This document shows, one piece after another, positions 26,743 through 34,921 of a DNA stretch of 64,000 nt (position 1 is its first letter; each line of letters opens with the position of its first letter). A program made the translations under genes and the position numbers. The notes under the pieces were generated by a model that saw only the letters and a program-made list of their open reading frames with translations, made no database searches and was not told the DNA's origin. The stretch is from Paradevosia shaoguanensis (GTDB taxonomy: Bacteria; Pseudomonadota; Alphaproteobacteria; Rhizobiales; Devosiaceae): assembly GCF_016801025.1 (NCBI RefSeq), contig NZ_CP068983.1, positions 2,479,001 to 2,543,000 of the forward strand, read 5' to 3'.

Positions 26743-28569
26743 ATGACCGATCTGCCGCGCGCCACCGAAGCCACGAGCCAGAAGGGTCACAACGAGTTCG
26801 GCGCCATGCCCGAATGGAACCTCGATGACCTCTATCCGGGCCGCGATTCGCTCGAACTCAAGACCGATCTCGAAAAGGCGCGCCGCGAGGCCGAGGCCTT
26901 CGAGGTCGCCTACAAGGGCAAGCTCGATGGCCTCGCCCGCAATGGCGGGCTGGTCGAAGCGGTCAAGCGCTCCGAGGCGCTCGACGATCTTACCGGGCGC
27001 ATCGGGTCCTTCGCCTACCTCCAATATGCGCAGAACACGCAGGATCCCAACCGCGCCAAGTTCCTGGGCGACATGAACGAGGCGCTGACCTCGCTTTCAA
27101 CCCGGCTCATCTTCTTCGGCCTCGAACTCAACCGTATCGAGGACGACGCGCTCGAAGCGGCCTTTGCCAAGGATGCCGAGCTCGCCCGCTACCGGCCCTG
27201 GTTCGCCGAGCTGCGCAAGTCCAAGCCCTACCAGCTCGAGGATCGCGTGGAAGAGCTCTTCCACGACAAGTCGGTGACCGCCTTCTCGGCCTGGAACCGG
27301 CTGTTCGACGAAACCATGGCCAGCCTCAAGTTCGAGGTCGATGGCGAGACGCTGGGCCTGGAAGCCACGCTGCATCTGCTTTCGGACAAGGACGAGAAGA
27401 AGCGCGAGGTCGCGTTCCATGCGCTCTCCAAGACGCTCCATGCCAACGAGCGGCTTTTCACGCACATCACCAACGTGCTGGCCAAGGACAAGGAAATCTC
27501 CGATCGCTGGCGCGGGTTCGGCGACATCGCCGATAGCCGGCACCTGGCCAACTCGGTCGAACGCGAAGTGGTCGATGCGCTCGAAAAGGCCGTGCGCGAG
27601 GCCTATCCGCGCCTGTCGCATCGCTACTACAAGATGAAGGCCAAGTGGTTCGGCAAGTCCAAGCTCAATGCCTGGGACCGCAACGCGCCACTGCCCAGCG
27701 CCGATGACCGCATCTTCGATTGGGAAACGGCCAAGGACACGGTACTCGAGGCTTATGGCAAGTTCTCGCCCAAGCTCGCTGAGGTGGCGGCGCCCTTCTT
27801 CGAGAACGGCTGGATCGATGCGCCCGTCAAGGACGGCAAGGCGCCCGGCGCCTTCGCGCATCCGACCGTCCCGAGCGCTCACCCCTATCTCATGCTCAAC
27901 TATCTTGGCCGCGCGCGGGACGTGATGACCCTGGCGCACGAGCTTGGCCATGGCGTCCACCAGCGCCTCGCCGCGCCGCAAGGCGCGCTCATGGCCCCGA
28001 CGCCGCTGACGCTGGCCGAGACGGCGTCGGTCTTCGGCGAGATGCTGACGTTCCGCTCGCTTCTTGCCGCGACGACCGATCCCAAGCACCGCTTTGCGCT
28101 GCTCTCGTCCAAGGTCGAGGACATGCTCAATACGGTGGTGCGGCAAATTGCCTTCTACACCTTCGAGCGCAAGGTCCACACCGCGCGGCGCGATGGCGAG
28201 CTAAGGACCGAGGAAATCGATGAAATGTGGCTGGACGTCAGCCGCGAAAGCCTCGGCGAGGGCATCGAGCTCAATGAAGGCTACGACATCTTCTGGGCCT
28301 ATATCCCCCATTTCATCCACTCGCCCTTCTATGTCTATGCCTATGCATTCGGCGACTGCCTTGTGAACTCGCTCTACGCACAGTATGAGAAGTCCAGCGA
28401 AGGGTTTGCCGAGCGCTATTTCGAGCTGCTCAAGGCTGGGGGCTCCAAGCACCATTCCGAACTGCTTGCGCCGTTTGGGCTGGATGCGCGGGATCCCAAG
28501 TTCTGGTCGCTGGGGCTTTCCATGATCGAAAGGCTCATCGACGAGCTCGAGGCGACCGACCCCGACTGA
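26743..28569 (+). CDS. pepF: Oligoendopeptidase F (M3 family)
   Basis: A 608-residue cytoplasmic zinc metallopeptidase of family M3B that degrades oligopeptides. The zinc motif HELGH places His399, Glu400 and His403, and the third ligand is the downstream glutamate in the segment TLAETASVFGEM. The ATG at 26743 follows GGAGAG; the open frame extends upstream without a ribosome-binding site. Together with the opp importer 4-9 kb away it could use imported peptides, although the two are not co-transcribed. The next gene starts 32 bp downstream. Confidence 0.92.
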   Translation: MTDLPRATEATSQKGHNEFGAMPEWNLDDLYPGRDSLELKTDLEKARREAEAFEVAYKGKLDGLARNGGLVEAVKRSEALDDLTGRIGSFAYLQYAQNTQDPNRAKFLGDMNEALTSLSTRLIFFGLELNRIEDDALEAAFAKDAELARYRPWFAELRKSKPYQLEDRVEELFHDKSVTAFSAWNRLFDETMASLKFEVDGETLGLEATLHLLSDKDEKKREVAFHALSKTLHANERLFTHITNVLAKDKEISDRWRGFGDIADSRHLANSVEREVVDALEKAVREAYPRLSHRYYKMKAKWFGKSKLNAWDRNAPLPSADDRIFDWETAKDTVLEAYGKFSPKLAEVAAPFFENGWIDAPVKDGKAPGAFAHPTVPSAHPYLMLNYLGRARDVMTLAHELGHGVHQRLAAPQGALMAPTPLTLAETASVFGEMLTFRSLLAATTDPKHRFALLSSKVEDMLNTVVRQIAFYTFERKVHTARRDGELRTEEIDEMWLDVSRESLGEGIELNEGYDIFWAYIPHFIHSPFYVYAYAFGDCLVNSLYAQYEKSSEGFAERYFELLKAGGSKHHSELLAPFGLDARDPKFWSLGLSMIERLIDELEATDPD

Positions 28570-28601
28570 CGAATTTTGACCGACCTGTTTTGAGGAAACC
28601 G

Positions 28602-28844
28602 ATGGCCAAGAAACCCGCTACCGCCGGCGACGCTGCCGCTCTTACGTCCATGGATTATGCCGAGCAGGAGCGCACCTATCGTGGCTTCGTGGAGCTGATC
28701 AAGCTCTCCGTCATCGGCATGGCGCTCCTGATGATCGGCCTCTATTTCGTCGTCATCGGCGGGCAGCCGGTGCTGGGCGGCATCCTGATCTTCGCCTCGA
28801 TCATCGTGCCGCCGCTGATGGCTGTCTTTCAGCGAAAGGGCTGA
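28602..28844 (+). CDS. aa3-type cytochrome c oxidase subunit IV-like protein
   Basis: An 80-residue membrane protein. The segment MDYAEQERTYRGFVELIKLS is the hallmark of the bacterial aa3-type COX subunit IV family, followed by two hydrophobic helices (about residues 35-53 and 56-72). In the Paracoccus and Rhodobacter oxidases this subunit is a single-helix accessory of unknown function; here two helices are predicted. The ATG follows a TGAGGA ribosome-binding site. It stands apart from the main cox genes, and a strong terminator follows. Confidence 0.75.
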   Translation: MAKKPATAGDAAALTSMDYAEQERTYRGFVELIKLSVIGMALLMIGLYFVVIGGQPVLGGILIFASIIVPPLMAVFQRKG

Positions 28845-28874
28845 AAACCCCGCCTAGTGCGGCAAAAGTATCAA

Positions 28875-28905
28875 TGGCCCGGCCTTGTGCCGGGCCACTT
28901 TTTTT
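28875..28905 (+). terminator. Terminator after COX IV-like gene
   Basis: Nine-base perfect stem TGGCCCGGC (28875-28883) and GCCGGGCCA (28889-28897), loop CTTGT, followed by CTTTTTTT. It separates the pepF unit from the pnt operon. Confidence 0.9.
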
Positions 28906-29027
28906 GTATTGTCCCTTGACGGGTTTGGGCTGAGGGGGGAGCGCGGCAGCGCCGACTCGGGCCCTTTCGTGTTTGAAAGAGCATCGGACCCGCATTCGCG
29001 GGTTCGGGGTCCATTGAGGTAAATCCC

Positions 29028-30461
29028 ATGAAAATTGCAGTCGTGCGCGAACGCACCGACGGGGAGACGCGCGTCGCCGCCACCCCAGAGACGGTGGGCA
29101 AGCTGATCGCGCTGGGCGCTACGGTCGCCATCGAAAAAGGCGCGGGTGAGGCGTCGCGCATCCCTGACGCCGAATACAAGACCGCCGGTGCGGAAGTCGC
29201 CGCCACCGCGGAGGCTGCCCTCAAGGGCGCCGATATCGTGCTGACCGTCCGCCGTCCCGGTGCCGCGCTCATGGCCGGCGTCAACAAGGGCGCGCTGGTT
29301 ATCGGTGGCATGGATCCCTACGGCAACGAGAAGGATATCCTGGCCCTCGCCAAGGCGGGCGTGGCTACCTTCGCCATGGAATTCATGCCGCGCATCACCC
29401 GCGCGCAGGTGATGGACATTCTTTCCTCTCAGGCGAACCTGGCGGGCTACCAGGCCGTGATCGAGGCCGCGGGCCTTTTCGATCGCGCCATGCCGATGAT
29501 GATGACCGCCGCCGGTACCGTGCGTCCGGCCAAGGCCTTCATCATGGGTGCGGGCGTTGCTGGCCTCCAGGCCATCGCCACCGCCAAGCGCCTCGGCGCC
29601 GTGGTTTCGGCCAATGACGTGCGTCCGGCCGCCAAGGAGCAGGTGGAGTCCCTGGGCGGCAAGTTCATCGCCGTCGAGGACGAAGAATTCAAGCAGGCCG
29701 AAACCGCTACCGGCTACGCCAAGCCGATGTCGGCCGAGTATCAGGCCAAGCAGGCCGAGCTCACTGCCCAGCACATCGCCAAGCAGGATATCGTCATCAC
29801 CACCGCGCTGATCCCGGGCCGTGCGGCTCCGCGGCTCATCACCAAGGCGATGATCGAGACCATGGCTCCGGGCTCGGTCATCATCGACATGGCTTCCGAG
29901 CGTGGGGGCAACGTCGAGCTGAGCCAGCCGAACAAGCTGGTCGAGCACAATGGCGTCAAGATCCTGGGCCTCGTCCAGGGCCAGAACCGCGTGCCGACGA
30001 GCGCCAGCCAGCTCTATGCCCGTAACCTCCTCGCTTTCATCGAGACCCTGGTCGATAAGAAGGCCAAGGTCGTTGCGGTCAATTGGGACGACGAGTTGGT
30101 CAAGGCCACCGTCCTCACCAAGGAAGGCGCGATCGTCCATCCGAACATCAAGGTAGACGCTCCGGCCGCTGCTGCGGCTCCGGCTGCGAAGCCTGCTCCG
30201 GCCGCCAAGGCCGCCCCTGCAGCGAAGGCCGCGCCGGCTGCCAAGAAGGCTCCGGCCGCCAAGGCCGAGGCTGCTGCTCCTGCCGAGGCGAAGTCGGCTC
30301 CGGCCAAGAAGGCCGCCGCTCCCAAGGCTGCTGCCAAGCCGGCGGAAGCTGCTGCCGCGGCTCCGGCCAAGAAGCCGACTGCCAAGAAGCCTGCCGCTGC
30401 CAAGCCCGCAACGACCAAGTCCAGCACGGCCAAGTCGGCCACGCCCAAGGAAACCAAGTAA
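29028..30461 (+). CDS. pntA: NAD(P) transhydrogenase subunit alpha part 1, with long C-terminal tail
   Basis: A 477-residue NAD(H)-binding domain-I subunit of the proton-translocating transhydrogenase, in the three-gene form. Conserved blocks are RERTDGETRVAATPE at the N-terminus, RAQVMDILSSQANLAGYQ and the Rossmann motif GAGVAGLQAIATAK. The recognisable domain ends near residue 377 (HPNIKVDAP). The remaining 100 residues consist almost only of Ala, Lys and Pro in PAAKAAP-type repeats, like a histone H1 tail; relatives usually stop near residue 380-400. The reading frame is intact and ends directly before the pntAB start, so the tail is not a frameshift artefact. Confidence 0.93.
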   Translation: MKIAVVRERTDGETRVAATPETVGKLIALGATVAIEKGAGEASRIPDAEYKTAGAEVAATAEAALKGADIVLTVRRPGAALMAGVNKGALVIGGMDPYGNEKDILALAKAGVATFAMEFMPRITRAQVMDILSSQANLAGYQAVIEAAGLFDRAMPMMMTAAGTVRPAKAFIMGAGVAGLQAIATAKRLGAVVSANDVRPAAKEQVESLGGKFIAVEDEEFKQAETATGYAKPMSAEYQAKQAELTAQHIAKQDIVITTALIPGRAAPRLITKAMIETMAPGSVIIDMASERGGNVELSQPNKLVEHNGVKILGLVQGQNRVPTSASQLYARNLLAFIETLVDKKAKVVAVNWDDELVKATVLTKEGAIVHPNIKVDAPAAAAAPAAKPAPAAKAAPAAKAAPAAKKAPAAKAEAAAPAEAKSAPAKKAAAPKAAAKPAEAAAAAPAKKPTAKKPAAAKPATTKSSTAKSATPKETK

Positions 30462-30824
30462 ATGGAACAGACCGCACAAAACGTGGCCGACGCGGCTGCT
30501 GCTGCCGCGAGCGCTGCCACCGGCGGGGCGATCGACCCCTTCATCTTCCGTCTTTCGATCTTCGTGCTCGCGATCTTCGTGGGCTATTACGTGGTCTGGT
30601 CGGTGACCCCGGCTCTCCACACCCCGCTCATGAGCGTGACCAACGCCATTTCCTCGGTGATCGTGGTCGGTGCCCTGCTCGCCGTGGGCGTGCAGCTGGC
30701 TTCCGATGCGAGCTGGATCTCGAAGGTCTTCGGGTTCATCGCCCTCGTGTTTGCGAGCGTGAACATCTTCGGTGGGTTCCTCGTCACCCAGCGCATGCTG
30801 GCAATGTACAAGAAGAAGGGCTGA
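30462..30824 (+). CDS. NAD(P) transhydrogenase subunit alpha part 2
   Basis: A 120-residue membrane subunit (PntAB) with about three hydrophobic helices, which supplies part of the proton channel in domain II. Its ATG directly follows the stop codon of the preceding gene. The N-terminal 25 residues are alanine-rich and probably cytoplasmic; the helices span about residues 30-50, 60-80 and 85-110. Length and arrangement match three-subunit alphaproteobacterial transhydrogenases. Confidence 0.92.
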   Translation: MEQTAQNVADAAAAAASAATGGAIDPFIFRLSIFVLAIFVGYYVVWSVTPALHTPLMSVTNAISSVIVVGALLAVGVQLASDASWISKVFGFIALVFASVNIFGGFLVTQRMLAMYKKKG

Positions 30825-30830
30825 CCTGAG

Positions 30831-32240
30831 ATGATCAACGCCAATATCGCAGCCGTCCTCTATCTCATCTCGGGCGTGCTGTTCATCCTGGCGCTGCGCG
30901 GCCTTTCCAGCCCCGCTTCCTCGCGCCGCGGCAACCAGTTCGGCATGATCGGCATGGCTATCGCCATCCTGACCACGCTGGCTCTCGCCGCCCCGTCGGA
31001 CCTGGTGTCCTGGGCTCTCATCATCGGTGGCCTCGCCATTGGTGGCGGCATCGGCGCTTACCTCGCCCGTAACGTCAAGATGACGGACATGCCCCAGCTC
31101 GTGGCGGCCTTCCACTCGCTGGTTGGTCTTGCCGCCGTGTTCGTGGCCGCCGCCGCGCTCTATGCGCCGGAAGCCTTCGGCATCGGCCATGTCGGCGAAA
31201 TCCATGGCCAGGCCCTGGTCGAAATGGCCCTCGGCGTCGCCGTGGGTGCCTTCACCTTCACCGGTTCGGTCATCGCCTTCGCCAAGCTCAACGGCAACAT
31301 GTCGGGCAAGCCGATCCTGCTGCCGGGCAGGCACCTGCTCCACATCGTCCTCGGCATCGTGCTGGTCGTCCTGATCTGGCAGCTCGTCGCCACCGCGAAC
31401 CCGATCTACTTCTGGGCCATCACAGTGTTGGCGCTGGTGCTCGGCGGCCTCATGATCATCCCGATCGGCGGCGCCGACATGCCGGTGGTGGTCTCGATGC
31501 TCAACTCCTATTCGGGTTGGGCCGCGGCTGCCGTGGGCTTCACGCTGGGCAACACCGCCCTGATCGTCACCGGCGCCCTGGTGGGCTCGTCGGGTGCGAT
31601 TCTCTCCTACATCATGTGTAAGGCGATGAACCGCTCCTTCATCTCGGTGATCCTGGGCGGCTTCGGCGCCGATACCTCGGCTTCGTCGGGCTCGGGCGAA
31701 GAAGAAACCCGCCCGGTCAAGCAGGGCGCGGCCGACGACGCCGCATTCCTCATGAAGAATGCCGGCAAGGTCATCATCGTCCCTGGTTACGGCATGGCCG
31801 TGGCCCAGGCCCAGCACGCGCTGCGCGAAATGGCCGACATGCTCAAGGCCGCCGGTGTCGAGGTCAAGTACGCCATTCACCCGGTTGCCGGTCGTATGCC
31901 TGGCCATATGAACGTGCTGCTGGCCGAAGCCAATGTGCCCTATGACGAAGTGTTCGAGCTCGAAGACATCAACTCCGAGTTCGCCCAGGCCGACGTTGCC
32001 TTCGTCATCGGCGCCAACGACGTGACCAACCCTGCCGCCAAGACCGACAAAACCTCGCCGATCTACGGCATGCCGGTCCTCAACGTCGAAGACGCGGGCA
32101 CCGTGCTCTTCATCAAGCGCGGCATGGCTGCCGGTTATGCCGGTGTCCAGAACGAACTCTTCTTCCGCGACAACACCATGATGCTCTTCGGCGACGCCAA
32201 GAAGGTGACCGAAGAAATCGTCAAGGCGCTCGGCCACTAA
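30831..32240 (+). CDS. pntB: NAD(P) transhydrogenase subunit beta
   Basis: A 469-residue protein with around nine hydrophobic helices in its first 270 residues and a C-terminal NADP(H)-binding domain III. The latter shows VPGYGMAVAQAQHALREMAD, HPVAGRMPGHMNVLLAEA and VIGANDVTNPAA, all typical. A hydrophilic linker rich in Gly, Ser and Glu joins the two parts. The enzyme uses the proton gradient to reduce NADP with NADH. It ends the operon, and a perfect-stem terminator follows. Confidence 0.95.
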   Translation: MINANIAAVLYLISGVLFILALRGLSSPASSRRGNQFGMIGMAIAILTTLALAAPSDLVSWALIIGGLAIGGGIGAYLARNVKMTDMPQLVAAFHSLVGLAAVFVAAAALYAPEAFGIGHVGEIHGQALVEMALGVAVGAFTFTGSVIAFAKLNGNMSGKPILLPGRHLLHIVLGIVLVVLIWQLVATANPIYFWAITVLALVLGGLMIIPIGGADMPVVVSMLNSYSGWAAAAVGFTLGNTALIVTGALVGSSGAILSYIMCKAMNRSFISVILGGFGADTSASSGSGEEETRPVKQGAADDAAFLMKNAGKVIIVPGYGMAVAQAQHALREMADMLKAAGVEVKYAIHPVAGRMPGHMNVLLAEANVPYDEVFELEDINSEFAQADVAFVIGANDVTNPAAKTDKTSPIYGMPVLNVEDAGTVLFIKRGMAAGYAGVQNELFFRDNTMMLFGDAKKVTEEIVKALGH

Positions 32241-32265
32241 GGCCGGGATCGTGCGAGATTGATGA

Positions 32266-32300
32266 GCGCCCGCCGGGGAACCGGCGGGCGCTTTTGTTTT
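32266..32300 (+). terminator. pnt operon terminator
   Basis: Perfect 11-bp stem GCGCCCGCCGG (32266-32276) and CCGGCGGGCGC (32281-32291), GGAA tetraloop, followed by TTTTGTTTT. Confidence 0.92.
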
Positions 32301-32349
32301 GGGGTGTTGGGGTTGGTGCGCCGCAGACACTGCTCGCGAGTTGTGGTCT

Positions 32350-32370
32350 CCCTCCCCCTTGCGGGGAGGG
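32350..32370. repeat. REP-like palindrome with CTTGC loop
   Basis: Arms CCCTCCCC (32350-32357) and GGGGAGGG (32363-32370) around CTTGC. It shares loop and design with the element at 23232-23254. Confidence 0.6.
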
Positions 32371-32662
32371 GACAGGGGTGGGGGTAGCCTCAAACCGGAG
32401 CTAGCCTCCCAATCCGGAGGCAACCGATCCGCACCCCGCCGCCCCCAGCAAACTTATCCCCTCTCCCCCCACCCGTGAGATCATCCACCCATCCCTGCCG
32501 CACCGGGCGGACTGCAGAGCGACCCGCAGCGACAGGGACAGCCGGGCGTGCGGGGTTCGCTCCCTCGCATGGGTCCATGGGACGCCGCTCGAATCCGGGG
32601 CTCGACCATCAAGCCTGCCGGAACGGAGCCGCGATGATCAGGTCCTCAAAATCCCGGCGCCC

Positions 32663-32688
32663 CGAGGCGAAGTGCGTCTCGTTTTTTT
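32663..32688 (+). terminator. Extra plus-strand terminator
   Basis: CGAGGCG (32663-32669) pairs with CGTCTCG (32675-32681), including one G-U pair, around a five-base loop and is followed by seven T residues. It lies almost 370 bp after the pntB terminator, so it probably serves another transcript. Confidence 0.6.
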
Positions 32689-32734
32689 GACTAACCCATT
32701 GAGGCGAACTTTCGCCTCGGGGCCCGCCCGACCA

Positions 32735-32766
32735 AAGCAAAACCGCGCGACCCGGAGGCCGCGCGG
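32735..32766 (-). terminator. Terminator of the MotB-like gene
   Basis: On the minus strand CCGCGCGGCC (32766-32757), loop TCCG and GGTCGCGCGG (32752-32743) form a ten-base stem with one G-U pair, followed by TTTTGCTTT. Confidence 0.85.
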
Positions 32767-32794
32767 CGACTGGACTTGCCTCAAATTCGAGATG

Positions 32795-33817
32795 CTAACC
32801 CTCGGTCAGCTTGAATTCGATGCGACGGTTGCGGCGATAGGCTTCGTCGTTGTCGGCCGGATCGAGCGGGGCGAATTCGCCGAAGCCGGCGGCGACCAGC
32901 CGGTTGGGCGATACGCCCTGACTCACGAGATACTTGGCCACCGAAATGGCGCGGGCGGCCGACAACTCCCAGTTCGAGGGGAACTGGGCGTTGGAGATCG
33001 GGCGCTTGTCGGTATGGCCGTCGATGCGGAGCACCCAGTTGATATCGGGCGGAATTTCCTTCTCGAGCTGCAGGATCGCCTGGGCAAGGCCTTGCAGGTC
33101 GGCGACGCCGCCCGGCGAGATATCGGCCTTGCCGGGTTCGAACAGTACTTCGGACTGGAAGACGAAGCGGTCGCCCACGACGCGCACGTCGGCGCGGCCT
33201 TCGAGAATCTGCCGCAAGCGGCCGAAGAAGTCGGAGCGATAGCGCGACAGATCCTGCACGCGCTGGGCCAAGGCCACGTTCAGACGCCGTCCCAGATCGG
33301 CGATCTTGGTGCGCGATTCAGTGTCTCGGGTCTCAGAGGCCTGCAAGGCGTCCTCAAGCGCCGCGATCTGGGTGCGCAGGGCCGCCAGCTGCTGGTTGAG
33401 CAGCGCCACCTGCGCCGCCGCCTCGCGCGAAACTTCCTTCTCGCCGGCGAGCTGCGCATTGAGGTCGGCAATGGCCTCGTCCTTGCCCGCGTCTCCTGCG
33501 CCGATACCGGCCAGTTGCCCCTGCAGCCGATCGCGGTCCTGCTCGGCACCCGAAAGCGTGGCCGTGAGGTTGGCGATGGTGGCTTCGAGGTCCGAATTAT
33601 TGGCGCGCTCGAGCTGGAGCAGGTCGGTCAGCTCGGCAATCTGCGAGTTGAGGCGCGACAGCGCGGTGTCCTTGCCCAGCAATTCCTGACTGGTGAAGAA
33701 CTGGGTAAGCATGAAGAGCGACAGGAGGAAGATGATGACGAGCAAGAGGCTCGACAGCGCATCGACGAATCCCGGCCAGTAATTGGTGACCTCGCGGGCG
33801 CGGCGACTGAGGGCCAT
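32795..33817 (-). CDS. MotB/OmpA-like peptidoglycan-binding stator protein
   Basis: A 340-residue protein with one N-terminal membrane helix (about residues 20-42), a long coiled coil (about 50-175) and a C-terminal OmpA domain (GHTDKRP, NWELSAARA, NRRIEF). The aspartate at the start of the helix (Asp19 in FVDALSSLLLVIIF) sits where MotB, TolR and ExbD carry the proton-binding acid. With the MotA-like partner 26 bp upstream it should form a 5:2 ion-driven motor anchored to peptidoglycan. No flagellar gene is nearby and the coiled coil is much longer than in flagellar MotB, so a non-flagellar envelope role is likely. Confidence 0.85.
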   Translation of the reverse strand: MALSRRAREVTNYWPGFVDALSSLLLVIIFLLSLFMLTQFFTSQELLGKDTALSRLNSQIAELTDLLQLERANNSDLEATIANLTATLSGAEQDRDRLQGQLAGIGAGDAGKDEAIADLNAQLAGEKEVSREAAAQVALLNQQLAALRTQIAALEDALQASETRDTESRTKIADLGRRLNVALAQRVQDLSRYRSDFFGRLRQILEGRADVRVVGDRFVFQSEVLFEPGKADISPGGVADLQGLAQAILQLEKEIPPDINWVLRIDGHTDKRPISNAQFPSNWELSAARAISVAKYLVSQGVSPNRLVAAGFGEFAPLDPADNDEAYRRNRRIEFKLTEG

Positions 33818-33843
33818 CTAGCAGCGCTCCGGCTGGTCGGGGC

Positions 33844-34836
33844 TCACCGCTGGTCCCCCTTGAGGGTGGCCAGCATCTCGTCGATCAATTCGCGCAGCTT
33901 GGCGTTGTTCTCGCTCTGCTCGGCGATATGCGTTCGCAGCGTATCCTGCTCAGCCCGCATATGTTTGACGAGCCCGTCGATGCCCTTGGCCAGTTCAGCC
34001 ATGGCGCGGATGGCGTTCTGGGAGGAATTGGTGCTCTGCATCGTCGTGCCGAGCCGGTCGAGCATGGCCTGCATGTCCGTGCCCTGGACGCCCAGCCCGG
34101 ATGCCTGCAATGCCGTCATCGGGTGGTCGAGTTCGGTCATCGAGGTCATCCAGTCCTCGAGATCGGTATAGAAGGCGTTCTGCGCCTGGCCGGTCTGGAG
34201 GTCGAGGAAGCCGAGGATCAGCGAACCGGAAAGGCCGAAGAGCGAAGACGAGAAGGCGGTGCCCATGCCGCCCAGCGGGGCGGTGAGGCCTTCCTTGAGG
34301 TTGCCGAAAAGGCTCGTCGTATCGGCCTGGTTGACGTCGAGCGCCTGGATGACGCTGGCGACCGAGGTCACCGTCTGGAGGAGGCCGTAGAACGTACCGA
34401 GAAGGCCGAGGAAAACCAGGAGGCCCGTGAGATAGCGCGAGGTGTCCTTGGCCTCGTCGAGCCGGATGCCGACCGAATCGAGGATCGAGCGCATCGATTG
34501 CGGGGTGATGATCGCTTCGCCCAGCCGGTCGCGGAGGATGCCGGCGACGGGGGCAAGCAGCACCGGCGGGCGGACATCGCCCATCGTGCCGTCCTGGATC
34601 GAGTTCACCCACTTCACTTCCGGGAAGAGGCGGATGATCTGGCGGAACGACAGGAAGATGCCGATCGCCAGGGTCAGGAAGATCATCGAGTTGATGAACG
34701 GGTTCGCCCAGAAGAAGGTGACGATCTGGGGGGCCAGGATCGCCGCTATCAACGCGACCAGTATCAGAAAGATAACGATCTTGACGAGGTAGACGAGGGG
34801 GCTCGCCAGATTATAGGGGTCGTAACTGGTCGCCAT
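33844..34836 (-). CDS. MotA/TolQ/ExbB-like proton channel protein
   Basis: A 330-residue membrane protein. Two hydrophobic helices near residues 18-38 and 46-66 precede a cytoplasmic segment; the conserved channel helices lie at about 138-165 (LTGLLVFLGLLGTFYGLLQT, the MotA/TolQ motif) and 185-215 (GMGTAFSSSLFGLSGSLILG). A cytoplasmic helical tail completes it. The ATG at 34836 is preferred over a GTG at 34845; neither has a strong ribosome-binding site. It is co-transcribed with the MotB-like gene. It is distinct from TolQ, which is encoded separately in this window. Confidence 0.85.
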   Translation of the reverse strand: MATSYDPYNLASPLVYLVKIVIFLILVALIAAILAPQIVTFFWANPFINSMIFLTLAIGIFLSFRQIIRLFPEVKWVNSIQDGTMGDVRPPVLLAPVAGILRDRLGEAIITPQSMRSILDSVGIRLDEAKDTSRYLTGLLVFLGLLGTFYGLLQTVTSVASVIQALDVNQADTTSLFGNLKEGLTAPLGGMGTAFSSSLFGLSGSLILGFLDLQTGQAQNAFYTDLEDWMTSMTELDHPMTALQASGLGVQGTDMQAMLDRLGTTMQSTNSSQNAIRAMAELAKGIDGLVKHMRAEQDTLRTHIAEQSENNAKLRELIDEMLATLKGDQR

Positions 34837-34921
34837 GGCCCGCACGTGTTGCTAACAAATCGTTAAACAACACTAAGTGCATCGCAAGGGCGTGACAATG
34901 GCTGAGCGCTTCCGCCCAAGC

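Larger units (their letters stand above)
32301..32794. other. Gene-poor region with possible small RNA
   Basis: About 490 bp without a convincing protein-coding gene lie between the pnt terminator and the convergent MotB-like gene. The region holds a REP-like palindrome (32350-32370), a plus-strand terminator (32663-32688) not needed by pntB, a 13-bp inverted repeat (32659-32671 with 32711-32723) and the minus-strand terminator of the MotB-like gene. A small RNA on the plus strand ending at the 32.68-kb terminator is possible. I compared it by eye with tmRNA, SRP RNA and RNase P signatures and found none. Confidence 0.45.

Noticed and set aside
29028-30461. Frameshift or fusion as cause of the PntAA tail
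   Set aside because: The stop directly precedes the next start and the composition is a regular repeat in the coding frame, so no sequencing error is needed.
28854-32423. Very long minus-strand open frame opposite the pnt operon
   Set aside because: It is antisense to pntAA, pntAB and pntB, is rich in Gly, Arg and His as expected of a shadow, and includes terminator sequences.
32461-32690. tmRNA, SRP RNA, RNase P RNA or a tRNA near 32.5 kb
   Set aside because: A CTCGAATCC resembling a T-loop and several stems were seen, but no tag sequence, SRP core, RNase P core or cloverleaf could be built.
32390-32690. Small open frames on both strands in the gene-poor region
   Set aside because: They have no ribosome-binding site, unusual residue composition, and overlap the repeat and terminator structures.
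32795-34836. Zorya defence system
   Set aside because: The MotA/MotB-like pair recalls ZorA/ZorB, but no ZorC, ZorD or ZorE gene adjoins it; neighbours are housekeeping genes.
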